From Lewinellaceae bacterium (GTDB lineage Bacteria > Bacteroidota > Bacteroidia > Chitinophagales > Saprospiraceae), in contig JADJUJ010000006.1 of assembly GCA_016710765.1 (NCBI GenBank), positions 62,001-126,000 on the forward strand: 64,000 nucleotides of DNA, read 5' to 3'. Position numbers and translations under genes: made by a program. Below the pieces are notes generated by a model. The model did no database searches. It had not been told where the DNA came from and worked only from the letters and a program-made list of their open reading frames with translations. Positions 35,873 through 48,568 of this stretch are shown here, piece by piece; positions within the stretch are counted from its first letter, which is position 1, and each line of letters starts with the position of its first letter.

Positions 35873-38800
35873 ATGAATAAAGTACTACTTACCCTTGTCT
35901 TTCTTGCCTTACTTGTAACCAGTGCGCGGGCCCAGTATTTTGAGGATTTTAACACGCCAAACAAGGGCTATTTGCTTAACTGTGTATACGATTTTACATC
36001 AGTTAACTGGACACTGACACCCTGGGATCCAAGCGGGAGTTGTCGGATTAGTCCTCCCGATGCTGTGACGGACCTTCGGGATCCACAGGATTATTTCCAA
36101 ACTACTGGAGGGAAGCTGCAGTGTATCGATTTGGATGATGAAGTATGCTGGCAGAGCCCATTGTTAAATATTAGTGCAGCAGGATCGGTTAGATTTCAAA
36201 TGGGTCTCACCTGGACCGGGTTTGATACAGACGACCTGTTAAATTCCTGCTCCTACTACCCCGGATCTGCATCGTTGGATTACATCAAGGTGATGTACAG
36301 CGTGAATGGCGGCGCTTATACGATGTTGCCTAACGTCGCTGGTGGTGCAACTTGCGCTACTATCGGTTATGTTTCCGGATCTACTCCTCCGGCTACCGGA
36401 TATAGCAATATTTTGTCTCCATTTTTTTCCGGCAATACGCTTCAAATAAGGGTTTGTATTGGCACCAACGCCAATGCAGAACTGGTGACGATAGACAGCG
36501 TCCAGGTACCTTATGCAAATGTGACGGTAGGTTGTGCAGCGCCGGTACTGAGTACAGCCGTTACCCCAGTCGGCTGCAACGGCCCCAACACCGGCGCCAT
36601 CGACCTTACGGTTTCTGCCGGCACACCGGGTTATTCTTATGCCTGGACGGGTGGTGCAACTACACAGGATTTAAGCAATATTCCTGCAGGAACTTACACC
36701 GTTACCGTTACAGATGCCGCCATGTGTTCGGCAACCACAAGTGCTACCGTGGCGAATGATCCGCCCATCGTGCTCAGTGCGCTTTACATTTTAAATGCCA
36801 GTTGCGCTGGGGCGCCCAACGGGGGAATCGATATGGCGTTAAGTGGTGGATTTCCGGGCTATACTTATGCCTGGTCAAATGGCACGACCATGCAGGATTT
36901 GTTTAATGCGCCCAATGGTACATATACCGTTACGGTTACAGATGCTGCAACGTGTACGGCGAGCGCCAGTGCCACTATAGGCGTCGCACCGATGATTGAA
37001 TATGTTGAGCATTTCAATATTCCCAATAAGGGGTATAAAACCAATTTTGAAGATGATTTTGCTGTAGTGAGCTGGTCGATGAGTTCCTGGACCCCAGAGC
37101 CACCTGCTGCCTTTGGCCGGGATGCTCAGGACTATTTTGCTACATCAGGAGGCTTCTTGCAAGCGGTTGACCTGGACCAGGAAGTATGTTGGATTAGTCC
37201 ATTAATTGATATTTCAGCCTCCGCAACAAGCATCATTCAAATTGGGGGACTTTCCTGGACCGGTTTAGACAATGATCCAAACGATTACATCAACATTAAA
37301 TATAGTGTAAATGGTGGTGCCTATTTTACCATTCCTAATGTCGTAGGTGGTGGCGCAGGCACCATTCAGTATACCTCGGGCTTGGATAACAATGGTGCTA
37401 CTGATGTTTATAAATTTCTAGCGGGTGGCAGCACATTGCAGATTCAGATTTGTGGTAATTTTAACGCAAATGCAGAAGCGATGGCGGTTGATTTTGTAAG
37501 GGTTTATTACAGTACTGGCGTGGCCTGCCCTGCACCTATGGCATCTGGAGTTGCTACGAATCTCTCTTGCAACGGCGGCACCAACGGCAGTATTCTGGTG
37601 ACCGGATCATCAGGTTCACCGCCGTATAATGTAAGTTGGGCTGGACCCAGTAGTGGGGACCCGGCTGGAATAGAAATTAATGCCTCCGGTGGCACCTATA
37701 ATATTACCAACCTTGTTGCCGGCACCTATACCGTTTCGGTCACCGATGCGAATTTGCTGACGGGAACGACAACAGTCACGGTGAACCAGCCTGCAGTGCT
37801 TTCCCTGAGCACATCGGTAACCAATGTGCTTTGCAACGGAAATGCAACCGGCGCCATCAATCTTACGGTTTCTGGTGGCACCACGGCCTACTCCTACTCC
37901 TGGTCGAACCTTCCTGGTTCACCTGATCCGGAAGATCAGACTGGGCTGACAGCAGGAACTTATACCGTGACCGTCACCGATATGAATGGCTGTACCCAAT
38001 CGACAGCCGCCACGGTTACGCAGCCCAGCGCCATTTTCCTCAGTACAGTGGTGACCAATTCCCTGTAATGGTGGATCAAACGGCGCCGTTGACCTCACGC
38101 CTTCAGGCGGTACGCCAGGCTACACCTATGTATGGTCCAACGGCCCAACCACCCAGGATCTATTAGCAGTTGGCGCAGGAACCTATACTGTTACTGTTAC
38201 CGATTCAAATCTTTGTGCCAAAACAACTACTGCCACAGTTGGTAACTTCCCCATACCAGATGCGACGGCCACTCCAACTTCACAAACGATCTGTTCCGGC
38301 GCTGCCATCACAACCATCGGCATTACCGGCTCTGTTCCGGGCACTGTCTTCAACTGGACGCGCGACAACACCGGTACGGTAACCGGCATCGCTGCCAGCG
38401 GGATGGGCAACATCAGCGGCTCACTGACCAATACCACCAGCGCCCCCATAACCGTAACCTTCACGATTACGCCTACGGCAAATGGTTGCAACGGTACACC
38501 CGTTATGGCAACCGTACTGGTTAACCCAACGCCGAATGCCGTAGCAACGCCGGCTGCGCAAACGATTTGTTCGGGATCTGCCCTTACAACCATTGCATTG
38601 ACTGGCAACACCGGCGGTACGTTGTTTAACTGGACCCGCGATAACACGGTACCAGTGACCGGTATCGCCGCCTCTGGCGCTGGCAACATCAGCGGTTCAC
38701 TGACCAATACGACTAATGCGCCCATAACCGTAACCTTCACGATTACGCCTACGGCAAATGGTTGTCCGGGTACGCCAATTACCGCTACCGTGTTGGTTAA

Positions 38801-41800
38801 CCCAACCCCAAATGCAGTGGCTGCCCCTGCTTCCCAAACGATTTGTTCCGGCGCTGCCATCACCACCATCGCGCTGAGCGGCAACGTGGCGGGCACCGTG
38901 TACAACTGGACACGCGACAACACGGTTGCTGTAACCGGTATTGCTGGCAGTGGCGCTGGCAACATCAGCGGATCGCTGACCAACACGACTGCTGCGCCAA
39001 TCACCGTGACCTTTACCATTACGCCTACGGCAAATGGTTGCCCTGGCGCACCCATTACGGCCACGGTATTGGTCAATCCAACACCGAATGCCGTAGCAAC
39101 GCCAGCTGCGCAAACGATTTGCTCGGGCGCAGCCATCACCACCATCGCGCTGAGCGGCAACGTGGCGGGCACCGTGTACAACTGGACGCGCGACAACACG
39201 GTTGCTGTGACCGGTATTGCTGGCAGTGGCGCTGGCAACATCAGCGGATCGCTGACCAACACGACTGCTGCGCCAATCACCGTGACCTTTACCATTACGC
39301 CTACGGCAAATGGTTGCCCTGGCGCACCCATTACGGCCACGGTATTGGTCAATCCAACACCAAATGCCGTAGCAACACCTTCTGCTCAAACCATTTGCAC
39401 AGGTTCTTCTATTACAACCATTGCCCTGACCAGTAACACGGCTGGTACGGTGTTTAATTGGACACGTGATAATACCGTTTCTGTGACCGGTATTGCCACC
39501 AGCGGCATGGGCAACATCAGTGGTGCCCTAACCAATACGACCGCTGCACCCATCATGGTGACCTTTATCATTACGCCTACGGCAAATGGTTGCCCGGGTA
39601 CAGCAACTACTGCTACAGTAATCGTTAACCCGAACCCATCTGTCAATGCAGTGGCCAACATGACCTACTGTGCAGGCAGTTCTGTTCCTTCCGTTGTGTT
39701 TACAAGTAATGTTCCTGGCGCTGTGTTTAGTTGGTCGCGTACCAATGAGGCGATTGGACTGGGAACAAATAGTGGGACGGGCAATGTACCGGCCTTTACG
39801 GCTACCAATGCTACTGGCGGTCCGCTGACTTCTACCTTTAGCGTTGTGGCTTCTTATACCAACGGTAGTGTAACTTGCACAGGTACTCCTATTCAGTTTA
39901 CGATCACCGTAAACCCCAATCCTACAGTTACTGCCGTTGCCAACATGACCTACTGCGCTGGCAGTTCTGTACCTTCTGTAGTCTTTACAAGTAACGTACC
40001 AGGCGCTGTGTTTAGTTGGTCGCGTACCAATGAGGCGATTGGCCTGGGAACAAATAGTGGGACGGGCAATGTACCTACCTTTACTGCAACCAATGTGGGC
40101 AATACGTCGTTGACCTCAACATTCAGTGTGGTCGCTTCCTATACGAACAATGGTGTTACTTGTACAGGTACACCAATCCAGTTTGCGATCACCGTAAATC
40201 CCAATCCTACAGTCAATGCAGTGGCCAACATGACCTACTGTGCAGGCAGTTCTGTACCTTCTGTTGTCTTTACAAGTAATGTTCCAGGTGCTGTGTTTAG
40301 TTGGTCGCGTACCAACGAGGCGATTGGACTTGGCGCCAACAGTGGCACGGGCAACGTACCTGCCTTTACGGCTACGAATGCAACTGGTGGTCCGCTGACC
40401 TCTACCTTTAGCGTAGTGGCTTCTTATACCAACGGTGGTGTAACTTGTACGGGTACTCCTATTCAGTTTACCATCACCGTAAATCCCAATCCTACAGTTA
40501 ATGCCGTTGCAAACATGACTTACTGCGATGGCAGTTCTGTGCCTTCTGTGGTATTTGCCAGCAATGTTCCTGGCGCTGTGTTTAGTTGGTCGCGTACCAA
40601 TGAGGCAATTGGTCTGGGTGCCAACAGTGGGACGGGCAACGTACCTGCCTTTACGGCTACGAATGCAACTGGTGGTCCACTGACATCTACCTTTAGCGTA
40701 GTGGCTTCTTATACCAACAATGGTGTAACTTGTACGGGTACTCCGATTCAGTTTACCATCACTGTAAACCCCAATCCTACAGTTACTGCCGTTGCCAATA
40801 TGACCTATTGTGCGGGCAACGCTGTTCCTTCTGTAGTCTTTACAAGTAACGTAGCAGGCGCTGTGTTCAGTTGGTCGCGCACCAACGAGGCGATTGGCTT
40901 GGGAACAAACAGTGGCACAGGCAATGTACCTGCCTTTACGGCAACCAATACGGGCAATACGCCTTTGACCTCAACATTCAGTGTGGTCGCTTCCTATACA
41001 AACAATGGTGTTACGTGCACAGGCACACCGATCCAGTTTACGATCACCATAAACCCGACACCAACAGCCACGGCAACACCGGCTTCACAGACCATTTGCT
41101 CCGGTACTGCCATCACAACCATTGTAATGAGCGGTAATCTCGGTGCCATCGCAACATACAACTGGACACGCAACAACACCGCCACGGTAACGGGCATCGC
41201 CGCTTCCGGCAGCGGTAACATCAGTGGTACATTGACCAATACGACCAATGCACCGATAACAGTGACCTTTACCATCACCCCTACTGCTTTCGGTTGTACT
41301 GGAACTCCCATCACAGCGACAGTTTTGGTTAATCCCACCCCATTGCCCTTTGCGGTTACAGGTGGAGGTGCGGTTTGTACAACGGATAATATTGGCGTAC
41401 CGGTTGGGCTAAGCGGCTCACAAACCAACGTTAATTACCAATTAGTTTTAAAATGGCAATAACGTCGGTGCTCCAGTAGCCGGTACTGGTGCTGCCATTT
41501 CTTTTGGCACACAGCTGCCTGCAGGCAGCTACACCGTGATAGCTACCCATACCCAGGGCGGTTGTATGAACACCATGACAGGCTCCGTTACAGTATCAAC
41601 CTTTGACTGCACGGTTGAAATTTCCGATCCCTGTGTGTGCCTGAACAACGCAACCACGTTGACCAACGGTCAATTTGGTGAGACGATCAAGATCAATGCT
41701 CCGACTACGCAAATCTGGACGGTTACAGCCATCAACGGCCTGTATACTGCCACCAGCCAGCCACCACCGTCGGCCCCGACACCAATTACTGTTGGTACTA

Positions 41801-44800
41801 CGCTGGTGAACATCGGCGGCAACATGTTTACCCTCGACGGCCGTCATGTTGACGCTATTGGTTATACTATTTCCGCTTCAAATGGTCTTGGCACGACGCT
41901 GTCCATCGGCAACTCCTGCGCTTACCCGAATCCGGAGATTACCTCTGATCTGACAGGCCCATTCTGCCTGTACTCCGATCCGGTTTCGTTGACGGGTACG
42001 CCTGGCGACGCAAACTTTGTGAGCGCAGTGTTTACGGTAAATGGTGTACAGACGACAACCTTCGATCCTTCTGCCGGCACGGGCCAGTACAACATCACCT
42101 ACACGGTAGATGGCGGTACGCCAAAAGCCTTTGGGCCGAACGACCCTGGTTGTATCCAAAAAGTAACGAAACTGGTAAACGTTGTGGTAACGCCACCGAC
42201 GGTGACGTGCAACGACCTGGTGCAAATTTCGCTGGACGAAGATTGCATCACCGAAATCCTGCCAGACATGATCCTGGGAAGGCTCCTACGGTTGCTACGA
42301 CGACTATCTGGTAGAAATAGACAAAACACTGCCCCTGGGCAACGGCCCCTGGGGACCCGCCATCCTGACGGCTGCCGACATTGGCAAGACCTACGCTGTA
42401 CGTGTCACCCACCTCGTGAGTGGCAACATGTGCTGGGGCAATGTATCGGTAGAAGACAAACTGCCACCCAAGATTACGTGCACAAACGTGCACCTGTCCT
42501 GCGCGGTGACCAACTTCACACCGAAACACCTGACGAACACCCTGAACATCGCCAACATCACCCCGGTGGTGGTAGAAAACTGTGGCACGTTCACACTGAA
42601 CTATTCAGACGAACTGTTTGACCTTGGCTGCACCGATGTGTTCCAGGGCCAGCAGGACCTGAGTGGCTATATCAAGCGCGACTGGGTGGTAACCGACGGC
42701 AGTGGCAACCAGGCCTTCTGCACCCAATACCTGTACCTGGATCGTCGCCACGTAGGTGACGTACTGCTGCCCGCCGACGTAACCGTCTCCTGCGGCAACC
42801 CAAGCACAGGACCAGGCGCCACAGGCGCACCGTACCTGAACGACTTTGGTGTGATCACCAGCCTGTACCCGAACAACACCTACTGCGAATTGCAGACGGC
42901 CTATGTTGATCAGGTACTGCCAGTATGCGACGGAACGTACAAGATCCTGCGTACCTGGACGATCTACGACTGGTGCCTGCCCACGACGCAAGGACCGGAC
43001 GATCCGAATCCGAAATACCATATCCAGGTAATCAAGGTAGTGGACGAAGAAGGTCCAACGGTGGCCTGCCCATCTAACATCACGGTATCCACCGATCCGT
43101 TTGTGTGCTCGGCTACGCCGAACCTTCCGGATGTACTGATCACCGACGCTTGCTCGCGCATCGCCTCGATTGTGGCCAAATACAAAGTGGACGGCATCAC
43201 CTACACGCTGAATGGCTCCTTGACGACCTTCCCAGGCAACAACCTGTGGAACCCCGATACACTGGGCCAGTTGGGCTATGCCCAAAACCTGCCGCTGGGC
43301 GCCACGCAAGTGACGTACATCACGACGGATGATTGTGGCAACAGCACAGAGTGCACCTTCAACGTAACGGTAGAGGACCAAACGCCACCAGTAGTGGCCT
43401 GCGACCAGTTTACGAAAGTAGCCCTGGGTATCAGTGGCGAATCGTTTGTGAACGCCACAACGTTCGACGACGGCTCGTACGACAACTGCTCTGATGTGTA
43501 CTTCAAAGTACGCCGGATGGATGCCAATGGCTGCGATCCGAACAACGCCTTCGACGATCAGGTAAAATTCTGCTGCGAAGACGTGGGTGATACGATCCTG
43601 GTAGTACTTCGGGTGTACGATGTGGTGGTAAACGCCGGCGAAGTAAGCCTGACATACCAGGACAACCACTCGAACGACTGTATGGTACTGGTGCTGGTAG
43701 AAGATAAGATCAAGCCAGTTTGCCAGGCTCCGGCCAACGTAACGGTGTCCTGCGAGAACTTCGACCCCAGCCTGTGGGCCTACGGCAATGCCAGCCCGGT
43801 AGACAACTGCTGTCTGGACGACACCAAAGTGTACCAGGGCCAGATCGGTCTGACGCACACGGTGAACTACAGCCAGTTTGATACGCTTTGCAACAAAGGC
43901 ACGATCGTACGGACCTTCCGTGCCTTCGACTGCTACGGCAACTCCAGCCAGTGCACACAGCGCATCGTGGTGAACTACGAGCAGGATTACTACGTGAAGT
44001 TCCCCAACGACGTGATCGTGACGGAATGCGACGGCACGGGCAACTACGGCGAGCCAACCTTCTTCGGTGAAGATTGCGAATTGCTGGGCGTCAGCCACCA
44101 GGACGAAGTGTTCACGGTGGTACCAGATGCCTGCTACAAAATAGAACGGACCTGGACGATCATCAACTGGTGTACGTACAATCCGAACCTGCCTTGCACG
44201 ACGGTACCCAACCCGAATCCGAACTCGATCTCTAACCACCCGTCGAACCTTCCAGGCCCGATTGTATCCGCTCCGGGTACACTGAGTCCATGGAACCCAA
44301 CGGTGGTGAAGATCAACCCAACGGATGCCCAGGCAACGAACTACTCGACGTTCTGGACGGCCAATGCCAACTGCTACAAATACAAGCAGATCATCAAGGT
44401 GATCGATACGGAAGATCCAGTGTTCGACAACTGCCCTGCCAGCCCGGTTACATTATGCGATCTTACGACCAATGATCCGCTACTTTGGAATGATATGGCC
44501 TATTGGAGTGGTCCAATGAATACCCATGACCTTTGTGAGGGCCCAGCCGACCTGTGTGTGACGGTGACTGATTCCTGCAGTGGGGCAAATGTAATTGTCA
44601 ACTACATTCTGTTCCTGGACATGAATGGCGACGGCATCATGGAAACTGTTATCAACAGCAATAACCCACCGGCGCCCAATACCATTCCTTACCTGGGTGG
44701 CACGGCATTCGACAACCGTCCGGTACCAGCAAACCAGAAGTATCGCTTCAACATCGACTGGACAACCAATGGCAATGCCCGCACGGCCTGTGTACGTTGG

Positions 44801-46495
44801 GATAACCTGGCACAACCAGCGAACCTGAACGACAATGTGCTACAAGGGGTGGTACCACAATTGCCCTACGGTACCCACAAGATCAAGTGGATTGCACAAG
44901 ATGGTTGTGGCAATGAATCTGTTTGCGAGTACACCTTCGTGGTGAAAGATTGCAAGAAACCGACGGTGGTTTGTCTGAACGGCCTGAGTGTGAACATCAT
45001 GCCAACGGGTATGATCCAACTTTGGGCTTCCGACTTCCTGCAGTACGGCGACGACAACTGCACACCACCTGCCTTATTGAAATATGGTATCGTGGAAAGC
45101 GATCAAAGTACAGGAGGCTTCCCAACCGATGCGCAGGGTAACCCGTTGACCAGCGTAACCTTCGATTGTTCGGAACTGGGACCACAGGCGGTTCAACTGT
45201 GGGCTATGGATATGGCCGGCAACGCCGACTTCTGCGAGACCTACGTGATTGTACAGGACAACAGCGGCAACTGCGGCAACAACGCCACGGTAGCAGGTGC
45301 GCTGAAAACAGCGGCACAGAACGGTCTGGAAGACGCCAGCGTACAGTTGAGCGGTTCCCACCCGGCCTTCCCGCCGGTGAGCATGTTCGACCAGTCGGAC
45401 AACCAGGGCGCCTACCTGTTCAGCAACGCCTTGCCAATTGCCTCGAACTACGTGGTAACGCCACTGAAAGACGACAACCCGCTCAACGGTGTAACCACCT
45501 ACGACCTGGTATTGATCAGCAAGCATATCCTGGGTCTGGAAACATTGAACAGCCCGTACAAGATGATCGCAGCCGATGCGAACAAATCCAACTCGATCAC
45601 GACGTTCGACATTGTGGAACTGCGCAAATTGATCCTGGGCATCTACGCAGAACTGCCCAACAACACCAGCTGGCGTTTTGTGGACAAGGCCTACAACTTC
45701 CCGGATGCGACAAATCCGTTTACGACGCAATTCCCGGAGACGAAGAGCGTAGCCGACATCCAGGCCAGCCAGATGAACAACGACTTTGTGTCGGTGAAAA
45801 TCGGTGACGTGAACGGCACGGCAATCGCCAACTCGTTCATGAGCGCCGACGACCGTACGAGTGGCACGCTGTTGTTCGATGTGCAAGACCGCACGGTAAA
45901 CGCTGGTGAAGAGTTCACGGTGAACTTCAAGGCAGCGGAGCAGGTGCTGGGCTACCAGTTTACGCTCAACCTGAGTGGCCTGGATGTGGTAGACATCACG
46001 CCGGGCGCTGAGATGACGGAGAACAACTTCGGCATCTTTGCAGACGCGATCACGACGTCGTTTGACGGCAAGGCCACAGGTGAGTTCACGGTGAAGTTCC
46101 GCGCAGCCAAAGGTGGTCAGTTGAGCCAGATGTTGGGTGTATCGAGCCGCATCACGCGTGCCGAGTCATACAACAACGAGCGCAACCGTCAGGCTGTGGC
46201 ACTCCGCTTCAACGGCGAGACAACGATTGGTGTAGGCTTCGAGGTATACCAGAACACGCCAAACCCCTGGGAGAACCAGACGGTGATCGGGTTCCACCTG
46301 CCAGCAGCGACGACGGCAACACTGACGATCTACGACGAGACAGGCAGGATGCTGTACAACCAGCAGGGCGACTTTGCCAAGGGCTACAACGCCTTTACGC
46401 TGAACCGTTCGCAGGTGAATACCGCGGGCGTGCTGTACTACAAAGTAGCCACGGCTACCGATAGTGGAAGCATGAAGATGGTGGAACTGAAATAA
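35873..46495 (+). CDS. Giant adhesin 2: T9SS-secreted multidomain surface protein (~3,540 codons, frames broken)
   Basis: A signal peptide (MNKVLLTLVFLALLVTSARA) is followed by two copies of a ~170-residue beta-sandwich-like domain (FNTPNKGY..., FNIPNKGYKTN...) separated and followed by SprB-type repeats (GTYTVTVTD). Next come two PKD-like repeat families (38255-41340), then a region homologous to giant adhesin 1 from about 41615 onward: HYR-like and Cys-rich beta domains, dockerin-like segment (~45490-45640), cohesin-like domain, and T9SS type A sorting domain ending KMVELK. Three +1 breaks interrupt it: ~38058 (tccctg), ~41452 (A-run) and ~42278 (GGG). In each case the domain continues directly in the new frame, so I annotate a single gene. 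Expected location is the cell surface, expected role adhesion or gliding by family analogy. Confidence 0.85.
38255..41340 (+). repeat. Two interleaved PKD-like repeat families in giant adhesin 2
   Basis: Family A (92 residues, 276 bp; QTICSGAAITTIALSGN, NWTRDNTVAVTGIA, NGCPGAPITATVLVNPTP) occurs five times from ~38255 to 39635 and once more at ~41055-41335. Family B (95 residues, 285 bp; VANMTYCAGSSVPSVVF, FSWSRTNEAIGLG, GTPIQFTITVNPNP) occurs five times between ~39640 and 41050. The third and fourth A copies are almost identical, a sign of recent duplication. Confidence 0.88.
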
Positions 46496-46528
46496 GCAAC
46501 CATGAGTAACGAATAGCCAAAAAGGGAA

Positions 46529-46565
46529 AAGGCATGCAAATGACTTCATTTGCATGCCTTCCTTT
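46529..46565 (+). terminator. Intrinsic terminator after giant adhesin 2
   Basis: A long near-perfect stem (aaggcatgcaaatg / catttgcatgcctt) with a tiny loop is followed by ccttttattt, 34 bp past the stop codon. It may serve both directions, since gpmI converges from the right. Confidence 0.8.
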
Positions 46566-46569
46566 TATT

Positions 46570-46910
46570 TACAACAAACCCGAACACGTTCTAAGTACAT
46601 TGTAACCTAAGTTATTTGATGTTTTGGCTAGAATATTTTGGCTGCAGGCAAGGCTATTTTTGTGGGAATAGCAGCGCTATTCTCATAAAATAGCCGATGC
46701 ATAGAGTCAAAGATTCGCGCAAAATGCAATAGATCAGGTTACAATGTCATCTCATTTGAATTAGAAACGCCGTGAAGCGGCGGAATATCATTTCAGGTCA
46801 ATACTCTGTAATGACACTTCAGGAGATGGGCTGTGCTTTAAAAGAAAAGCGTGGCCCCTCTGTTTTTTAGCAGAAAAGATTAGAGAACTGAATGCTTTGT
46901 ACTGGTCCTG
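46570..46910. other. Intergenic region between giant adhesin 2 and gpmI
   Basis: About 340 bp without a gene. A small GC-rich hairpin (cgccg tgaag cggcg) sits at 46769-46783 in otherwise AT-rich sequence and resembles REP-like palindromes scattered in some Bacteroidota genomes. Nothing else was recognised. Confidence 0.35.
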
Positions 46911-48444
46911 TTATTTGGAAAACAAGACAGAACCGGTCATTTCGGCGCCTTTTTCCATGCCCATCATAACCAGCAGGGTAGGGGCTACATCGGCAAGTTT
47001 TCCGTTGTGCATTTTAAGTCCTTCGGTATGCTTGGCAACGAGGATACAGGGAACGGGGTTTTTAGTATGTGCCGTATTGGGCGTGCCATCTTCATTTATT
47101 AAGTAATCTGAATTGCCGTGGTCCGCAATAATTAAGCAGGCGTAATCGTGCTCAAGCGCAAGCGGAATGATTTCACTCAGGCATTGATCCACCGTTTCTG
47201 CTGCTTTCATCGCGGCACTAAATACGCCGGTGTGCCCTACCATATCCGTATTCGCAAAATTAAGGCAAATAAAATCCGGCTCGTGTGCCGCAATATCCGT
47301 CATAATGGCCGACTTAATATCACGCGCACTCATTTCAGGCTGCAAATCGTACGTTGCTACCTTGGGTGAGGGTTTCATGATCCGACGCTCTCCTTCAAAC
47401 GGCGCTTCGCGGCCACCGGAGAAGAAAAAAGTTACGTGCGGATATTTTTCCGTTTCAGCAATACGAACCTGGGTTTTCCCTGCTTTTTCCAGCACTTCGC
47501 CAAGGGTCATTTTGACATCGTCTTTTTCAAATATCACGTGCACCCGCTGAAAACTTTCGTCGTAGCGCGTCATCGTAACGTAGTACAGGTCCAGGGCATG
47601 CATGTTGTATTCATGCATATCCTGCTGAAAGCTACGGTTATGAAAACCGAAGCCTGTCGGTACGGAAGTTGAAACAGATGACCGTGTCGCCCTCCTGAAT
47701 AACAGCAGTTGGTTTTCCGGCTGGGTCGCTGACCACCATAGCATCCAAAAATTCGTCGGTGATACCGGCAGTGTAGGATGCTGCGATTGCTGCAGGAACA
47801 TCGCTGACAGGGGTTCCCACACCATTTACGAGCAAATCATAGGCCTTTTTTACGCGCTCCCAGCGCTTGTCGCGGTCCATGGCGAAGTAACGTCCCACCA
47901 CGCTGGCAAGTTTTACCGGTTGTTTTTCAATATGGGCCAAAAGATCCTCCAGAAAACCTTTCCCACTCTTAGGGTCGCAGTCGCGGCCATCCGTGAAAGC
48001 ATGGACATACACCTTGGTGTTCCCCTGGTCGGTTGCAATATCACAAAGCGCTTTCAGGTGCTCAAGATGCGAGTGGACGCCACCATCCGAAACCAGGCCG
48101 AGAAAATGGACGGCTTTGCCCTGTTCGCGGGCATGCCGAAGCGCGTCTTGCAGCACCTTGTTCTGGTGTAATTCCTGCTCGCGAACAGCCTTATTGATGC
48201 GCGCCAGTTCTTGCCAAACGATTCGGCCAGCGCCAATATTGAGGTGCCCAACTTCAGAATTCCCCATTTGGCCATCTGGCAGCCCAACATCTTCTCCGTG
48301 CGTAACGAGGGTACTCATCGGATAAGTTTGCATCAGATGATCCATGAATGGGGTGTTTGCCTGATAAATGGCATCTGCTTCGTGTTTCGGGCCCAGGCCC
48401 CAGCCATCCAGAATAAGTAGGAAGCTGTGTGGTGCAATTTGCAT
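46911..48444 (-). CDS. gpmI: 2,3-bisphosphoglycerate-independent phosphoglycerate mutase (frame broken)
   Basis: Converts 3-phosphoglycerate to 2-phosphoglycerate in glycolysis and gluconeogenesis; cytoplasmic, manganese-dependent. Visible family marks: LILDGWG (metal Asp13), GQMGNSEVGHLNIGAGR (phosphoserine nucleophile Ser63), SDGGVHSH, HAFTDGRD, GRYFAMDRDKRWERV, FNFRTDR, NFANTDMVGHTG and ADHGNSDYL. Total corrected length ~510 residues is normal. The frame breaks after FNFRTDR at a run of four A (47643-47646); removing one base joins FRTDRLRF to the rest, so this is almost certainly a sequence error in an essential-type gene. Divergent from the NagB-like fusion gene. Confidence 0.93.
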
Positions 48445-48465
48445 GATTTGTAATTTTATTCATGA

Positions 48466-48473
48466 CAAATTTA
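48466..48473 (-). promoter_or_regulatory. Candidate -7 box for gpmI
   Basis: On the minus strand it reads TAAATTTG, matching TAnnTTTG, 22 nt before the gpmI start codon. A -33 element was not clear. Confidence 0.3.
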
Positions 48474-48568
48474 CGGCATCATCAGCAGGGATTGCGATTT
48501 TTACGACGCTGATTCTAAAAACGGCTGAAGTCGTGCAAACCAGGTAACAACCAAACCGCCCTATTATT

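Noticed and set aside
38183..39352. 389-codon minus-strand ORF opposite the PKD-like repeats of giant adhesin 2
   Set aside because: It repeats with the same 276-bp period as the sense repeats and has no independent motif.
47643..47646. Programmed frameshift or pseudogene in gpmI
   Set aside because: A plain four-base homopolymer without slippery-site context, and the same kind of break occurs in many unrelated genes here, so a sequence error is simpler.
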